9,146 nucleotides of DNA from DASWVC01 sp036401335. Lineage in GTDB: Bacteria > Verrucomicrobiota > Verrucomicrobiia > Chthoniobacterales > JAFAMB01. Below, one piece after another: positions 6,303-9,146 of this stretch (position 1 is its first letter; the number at the start of each line of letters is the position of its first letter). The stretch is from the NCBI GenBank assembly GCA_036401335.1, contig DASWVC010000071.1, forward strand, positions 1-9,146. Reading direction: 5' to 3'. The position numbers and the translations under genes are program-made. The notes beneath the pieces are model-generated. The model saw only the letters and a list, made by a program, of their open reading frames with translations, ran no database searches and was not told the DNA's origin.

Positions 6303-6857
6303 ATGAAAACACGCGTTTGCTGGGCCCTGTTGCTGATTTTTTTGCCTGGCATTGCGGCGTCAGCGAGCGGGCAAACCCCCGTAACCCAGCCGTTGGGCAA
6401 CGCCCGCAGCCCCGACCAGCATTACGAATGGCGGGTTCGGACCGATAATCCGGTCCGGTACGAACTGACGGAGTTGCCGGGAACGCGGGTGCTCGCGACC
6501 GTAAAGGATTACTTTTGGGACCAGGGCCAGGGCCTGGCTGCGCGGCATGCCATTCGGGCAACCATTCGTTGGAACGCCACGTCGTCGTTGGTGGCCTTGG
6601 ATGAGTTCAATTACCGCCGGGCAGGACGCCTCTGGGTGTTTCGGCTGAAGGACAACCAGGCGCATCCAATTCCGTTCGAAAGCGCCACCACACCGTTGAT
6701 GCACACAACTGAAAAACGTTTCTGCCTCGCCGAGGGCTGGCGTTCGCCGACGCTGTTGTCGCTCCGGCTCGCTGCTCGCCTGACCTCAGGCGAGGTGATC
6801 AGCCTTCCGTACCTGCTTGACCTTGAGGAGCCGACGCATCCCAAGGTTATGCGCTAA
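6303..6857 (+). CDS. Secreted protein of unknown function
   Basis: A 184-residue protein I do not recognise. It has a clear Sec signal peptide: MKTR, a hydrophobic core CWALLLIFLPGIAAS, and probable cleavage after ASASG near residue 23. The mature part looks beta-rich, with alternating short strands (HYEWRVRT, YELTELPGTRVLATVKDYF, ATIRWNATSSLVALDEFNY, LWVFRLKD), reminiscent of beta-propeller or immunoglobulin-like secreted domains, but no family signature is visible. A single cysteine remains in the mature protein (in RFCLAEG). The ATG at 6303 is preferred to 6297 because of ribosome-site spacing. It begins 18 bases after the 3D lipoprotein stop, so the two are very likely co-transcribed and may act together in the envelope. 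It converges on the Uma2 gene with an 80-base gap in which I see no terminator. Confidence 0.75.
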   Translation: MKTRVCWALLLIFLPGIAASASGQTPVTQPLGNARSPDQHYEWRVRTDNPVRYELTELPGTRVLATVKDYFWDQGQGLAARHAIRATIRWNATSSLVALDEFNYRRAGRLWVFRLKDNQAHPIPFESATTPLMHTTEKRFCLAEGWRSPTLLSLRLAARLTSGEVISLPYLLDLEEPTHPKVMR

Positions 6858-6937
6858 GAGTAGACGTTGCTCAGCTCACAAAGACCTCCACGTTTCGCGT
6901 GCGAGAGGCCGTGCCCTCGTCGAGCCGCAAAACACGT

Positions 6938-7492
6938 TCAGCGGAAGAGCCGATTTAAAGGCAGCTTGAACCCTGGTAAAAGATCGGTCGTTAGCACTTG
7001 GCCGGCTTTGAGGACGCGCACGGGCATTTCGATACCCTGCCCCGGAAAGTACACCCGAAGGTGTTTGCGTTCAGGATCCACGATCCAGAGTTCGGCTACG
7101 CCGCTTCGAGCATAATGGAGGCGTTTCTCGTTCAGGTCGTAGCCGGCCGTGGAAGGCGAGAGGATTTCCACCACCAGGTCGGGGGCGCCGATGGCCCGGC
7201 GGTCGGTGAGCCGGTCCAGGTGATCCCGGCCAAAAAACATGACGTCCGGCTGGAAAACGTTCTGGCCCGGCAACTGGACATCGAAGGGGGCCTGGTAAAC
7301 TTCGCCTAAACCGGGTTGATCCTCCAGGTACAGGAAGATCTTTGCGAATATAATTCCGGAAAGGCGCTGGTGAAAACGGTCGGGTGAAGGAGCCACGACC
7401 AGTTGGCCTTCAATAAGTTGGAAGGGTTGGGTGCTTTCCGGTAATCCGTCGAACTCCTCCGGGGCCATCGGGCATCTGGCAATGGTTTTCAT
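6938..7492 (-). CDS. Uma2 family (DUF820) putative endonuclease
   Basis: A 184-residue protein of the PD-(D/E)xK nuclease fold. Family marks in order: ELIEG-like start FQLIEGQLVVAPSP (24-37), FQPDVMFF with D83, APDLVVEILSPST with E109 (103-115), then YDLNEKRLHYARSGVAELWIVDPE (118-141) holding K123. D83, E109 and the lysine region form the expected metal-binding core, so it should be active. Biological role is unknown: members are often present in many copies, especially in cyanobacteria and other environmental bacteria, and are annotated as putative restriction-type nucleases without proof. No methylase or antitoxin gene is adjacent. Length is normal. The ATG at 7492 is the first in frame near the domain; no Shine-Dalgarno is visible. 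It lies downstream of eltD on the same strand with a 172-base gap. Confidence 0.92.
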   Translation of the reverse strand: MKTIARCPMAPEEFDGLPESTQPFQLIEGQLVVAPSPDRFHQRLSGIIFAKIFLYLEDQPGLGEVYQAPFDVQLPGQNVFQPDVMFFGRDHLDRLTDRRAIGAPDLVVEILSPSTAGYDLNEKRLHYARSGVAELWIVDPERKHLRVYFPGQGIEMPVRVLKAGQVLTTDLLPGFKLPLNRLFR

Positions 7493-7569
7493 GGGCGGCC
7501 GCTAACGTGTCCATAGCCTACCACAACCGCCGCCAATGAGCAGGGATAAGGATCTGGGCCGGGTCGCTG

Positions 7570-7633
7570 GTTTTCGCCCGAAAACGGAATCGACCTTGCC
7601 CAGCCCGAGTCGACCTTTCCGACGCGACCTTTC
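7570..7633. repeat. Small palindrome and three CGACCTT repeats between eltD and the Uma2 gene
   Basis: A palindrome GTTTTCG-CC-CGAAAAC (7570-7585) is followed by three near-identical short direct repeats: CGACCTTGCC (7591-7600), CGACCTTTCC (7611-7620) and CGACCTTTC (7625-7633). On the - strand this lies after the eltD stop and before the Uma2 start. It may be a regulator site for Uma2 or the eltD transcript end, but the elements are short. Confidence 0.3.
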
Positions 7634-7664
7634 ATCCAGACCCTGCACCGGCAGGCCGAAACGG

Positions 7665-8759
7665 TTACGGTTCGAGGGTAACCTTTACCGACGTCAGCCC
7701 GGACAGCACCTTTTCGATTCCTTCCTGGTAACCCTTCAACGGCATGCGGTGGGTGACAATCTCGTCCATGGGCAACAGGCCCTGTTGAATCAGGCGAATC
7801 GCCGCCGGGTAGCAGTTCGGCCCAAGGTGCGATCCGTGGACGTTTAATTCTTTGCTGTCCCCAATGATGGTCCAGTCAACGGTCACCTTTTCACGCATGA
7901 CGCTGAATTCCACAAACGTGCCCAGTTTGCGGATCATGAGAAGCCCTTGCTCTACCGCGCTGGGGTGGCCGGTGGCTTCAATGTAAACGTCACAACCGTA
8001 TCCACCGGTCAGTTCACGGACTTTCTCCACCACATCTTCTTTCTTGGGGTTGATTCCGATGTCAGCGCCGCAGCGCAGGGCCACTTCCAGTCGTTCATCG
8101 CTCAGGTCCATCGCAATGATGCGCTCCGGGCCTTTCAGTTTGGCGCCTGCCACCATGCCGAGCCCAAGCGGTCCGCAGCCGGCGATGACGACCGTGTCCT
8201 GGTACTGAATCTCGCCGCGCTCAACCGCATGCAACGAGCAGGCAAGCGGTTCGATGAAGACGGCATGGTGCCAGGGAAGGTCGGTCGGAACCTTGTAATT
8301 CAATGCTCCGGCCGGGAAAAGCATGTACTCAGCCCAGGAACCATAAGTCCGCTTGCGGAACCCGTAAATGTCGTGGACCTGGCACATCCAGTACTTGCCC
8401 ATCCGGCAATACCGGCATTCCCAACAAGGCACGATCTGCTCGCTGATGGCGCGATCGCCAATGGCAAGGCCATATTTCTTTCCGGCGCCCTCACCCAGGG
8501 CGACCACCTCGCCGACGAACTCATGGCCAGGCGTGATGGGCGCCTGGCAATAACCGGCCCGGTGTTCGTCACCCCAAAACATCGATGCGCCGGTGTAACA
8601 CTTGATGTCACTGGCGCAGATGCCGGTACTTTTGACCTTGATCAGCACCTCACCCGGACCGGGCTGCGGCACCGCCCGCTCCTCCAGACGGTAATCTTCA
8701 GGGCCATGGCAAATAACGGCGGCCATGTTTTTCGGCAGGTCTTCACTAACAGCACTCAT
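7665..8759 (-). CDS. eltD: Zinc-dependent alcohol dehydrogenase, probable erythritol/L-threitol dehydrogenase
   Basis: A 364-residue medium-chain dehydrogenase, NAD-dependent, cytosolic. Catalytic zinc ligands are C48 (GICASD), H79-E80 (PGHEF) and E170 (EPL). Structural zinc is held by C112, C115, C118 and C126. The Rossmann loop is GCGPLG (194-199) followed by an acidic D at the end of strand 2 (AMDLSDERL). The features IVPCWECRYC, YWMCQVHDIYGFRK, TGHPSAVEQGL, VDWTIIGDSKELNVHGSHLGPNC and the start with EDLP match what I recall of mycobacterial EltD, which oxidises erythritol and L-threitol to L-erythrulose. The ATG at 8759 has AAAGGA seven bases upstream, which fixes the start. A sugar ABC-transporter gene ends 224 bases upstream on the same strand. 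Family is certain; the polyol substrate is inferred. Related C4/C5 polyols or sugars are possible. Confidence 0.88.
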   Translation of the reverse strand: MSAVSEDLPKNMAAVICHGPEDYRLEERAVPQPGPGEVLIKVKSTGICASDIKCYTGASMFWGDEHRAGYCQAPITPGHEFVGEVVALGEGAGKKYGLAIGDRAISEQIVPCWECRYCRMGKYWMCQVHDIYGFRKRTYGSWAEYMLFPAGALNYKVPTDLPWHHAVFIEPLACSLHAVERGEIQYQDTVVIAGCGPLGLGMVAGAKLKGPERIIAMDLSDERLEVALRCGADIGINPKKEDVVEKVRELTGGYGCDVYIEATGHPSAVEQGLLMIRKLGTFVEFSVMREKVTVDWTIIGDSKELNVHGSHLGPNCYPAAIRLIQQGLLPMDEIVTHRMPLKGYQEGIEKVLSGLTSVKVTLEP

Positions 8760-8766
8760 ACAGGTT

Positions 8767-8772
8767 TCCTTT
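8767..8772 (-). promoter_or_regulatory. Shine-Dalgarno site of eltD
   Basis: AAAGGA on the - strand, seven bases before the ATG at 8759. It is a well-placed ribosome binding site in a window where most genes lack one, and it confirms the start choice. Confidence 0.65.
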
Positions 8773-8835
8773 GGTAAGTTGAGAAATGCATTCGGGGGGT
8801 TGCGAACCGGGTCGGCTCAAGCCTTGACCAAGCCC

Positions 8836-8880
8836 TTCCGTCAACCCAGCAGGCGGAGGACCGCCGGTTGGCCGACGGAA
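8836..8880 (-). repeat. Nested hairpin upstream of eltD
   Basis: Outer arms TTCCGTC (8836-8842) and GACGGAA (8874-8880), then AACC/GGTT (8843-8846 with 8866-8869, four-base bulge GGCC), then GGCGG/CCGCC (8852-8856 with 8861-8865) closing a four-base loop. It lies about 100 bases after the ABC ATPase stop and 77 bases before the eltD start. No T-run follows on the - strand, so it may be an mRNA-processing or attenuating element and not a simple terminator. The rest of 8760-8983 shows nothing else I can support. Confidence 0.4.
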
Positions 8881-8983
8881 AGGTCTGGTCGCCTGGAAAT
8901 TAGCCTATTCCATCCGGGCTGCACGCGCCATTTGCAACGGAAACGACGGTTTGCGTTCCTGCGTGGTCGGACCGGGGAACGGG

Positions 8984-9146
8984 TCAGGCTGCGCGTGCTT
9001 GCAAAGGAATGCTCATTTCATCCTCGCCAAAGAGGTAAAGGTGATCTGCGGCGAGCCCAAGCTGGGTGCGGTGATTGCGTTCGGGTACCGTCCCAACGGA
9101 ACCTTTCGCGACCATGACCGCGTTCTCGCCCACCTCCACGTGAGCA
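8984..9146 (-). CDS. C-terminus of a probable sugar ABC transporter ATP-binding protein, truncated by the window edge
   Basis: An open frame enters from the right edge and ends at TGA (8986-8984), giving 54 residues and no internal stop. The stretch VGENAVMVAKGSVGTVP followed by LGLAADHLYLFGEDEMSIPL fits the last part of the TOBE/OB regulatory domain of MalK/UgpC/MsmX-type ATPases, which typically ends with a valine-alanine-lysine/arginine strand and an HLYLFD motif. All Walker and signature motifs would be outside the window. If right, it energises sugar or polyol uptake, and its place upstream of eltD on the same strand fits import followed by oxidation. Coding is likely; the family rests on a short segment. 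Confidence 0.5.
   Translation of the reverse strand, partial: AHVEVGENAVMVAKGSVGTVPERNHRTQLGLAADHLYLFGEDEMSIPLQARAA

Noticed and set aside
6938..7492. Uma2 gene as part of a restriction-modification or toxin-antitoxin pair
   Set aside because: No methyltransferase, specificity or antitoxin gene is adjacent; neighbours are a metabolic enzyme and a secreted protein.
7947..8777. A 276-residue + strand open frame opposite eltD
   Set aside because: It mirrors the zinc dehydrogenase in a high-GC genome, and the dehydrogenase has all zinc and cofactor motifs plus a good ribosome site.
8725..9117. A 130-residue + strand open frame at the right edge
   Set aside because: It starts inside eltD, runs over the hairpin and opposite the ABC ATPase end, and is arginine-rich with no domain-like pattern.

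Overview
The window is high-GC bacterial chromosomal DNA, roughly 60% G+C by eye, with short intergenic gaps and no phage, IS, CRISPR, rRNA or tRNA signal. It looks like a soil-type Verrucomicrobiota genome (Chthoniobacterales/Spartobacteria-like). That placement is an inference. It rests on the mix of sugar and sugar-acid oxidoreductases, a histidine-box acyl-CoA desaturase, a cyanobacterial-type single-RRM protein, an Uma2 nuclease, a tiny lysine-rich MGDKSPK protein, and the scarcity of clear Shine-Dalgarno sites. No single gene fixes the phylum.

Layout. Left edge, + strand: the C-terminal end of an ApnL-like (D-apionate lactonase-like) protein, then a Gfo/Idh/MocA dehydrogenase that closely resembles D-apiose dehydrogenase (ApsD), then a 41-residue lysine-rich small protein with its own promoter-like sequence. 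A strong hairpin separates these from a block on the - strand: an acyl-CoA desaturase with a long helical C-terminal tail (1868-2968), an RRM RNA-binding protein (3108-3416), a single-pass membrane protein of unknown function (3672-4178) and D-galactonate dehydratase dgoD (4266-5408). From an AT-rich divergent region with a perfect inverted repeat, two + strand genes follow: a 3D-domain lipoprotein (5562-6284) and a secreted protein of unknown function (6303-6857). The right part is on the - strand: an Uma2 nuclease (6938-7492), a zinc alcohol dehydrogenase of the erythritol/L-threitol dehydrogenase type (7665-8759), and at the edge the C-terminus of what is probably a MalK/UgpC/MsmX-type sugar ABC transporter ATPase (8984-9146).

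How the genes fit together. Several genes point to use of plant-derived sugars. ApsD and ApnL would turn D-apiose into D-apionolactone and then D-apionate. The later known steps of one apionate route yield L-erythrulose, which is also the product of EltD-type dehydrogenases. DgoD feeds galactonate into the De Ley-Doudoroff route. They lie on different strands and are not one operon, so a shared pathway is an inference. The desaturase and RRM protein are both of kinds often tied to cold response in bacteria. The RRM gene has a potential structured leader that could be regulatory. The lipoprotein and the secreted protein form a likely two-gene envelope operon.

No gap exceeds 300 bases. The longest non-coding stretches are 3417-3671 (RRM leader and upstream DNA) and 8760-8983 (nested hairpin and eltD ribosome binding site). 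I see no clearly new multi-gene system. The items most worth follow-up are the apiose/erythrulose gene association, the RRM leader, the operator-like repeat at 5551-5572, the 3D lipoprotein pair and the small MGDKSPK protein.
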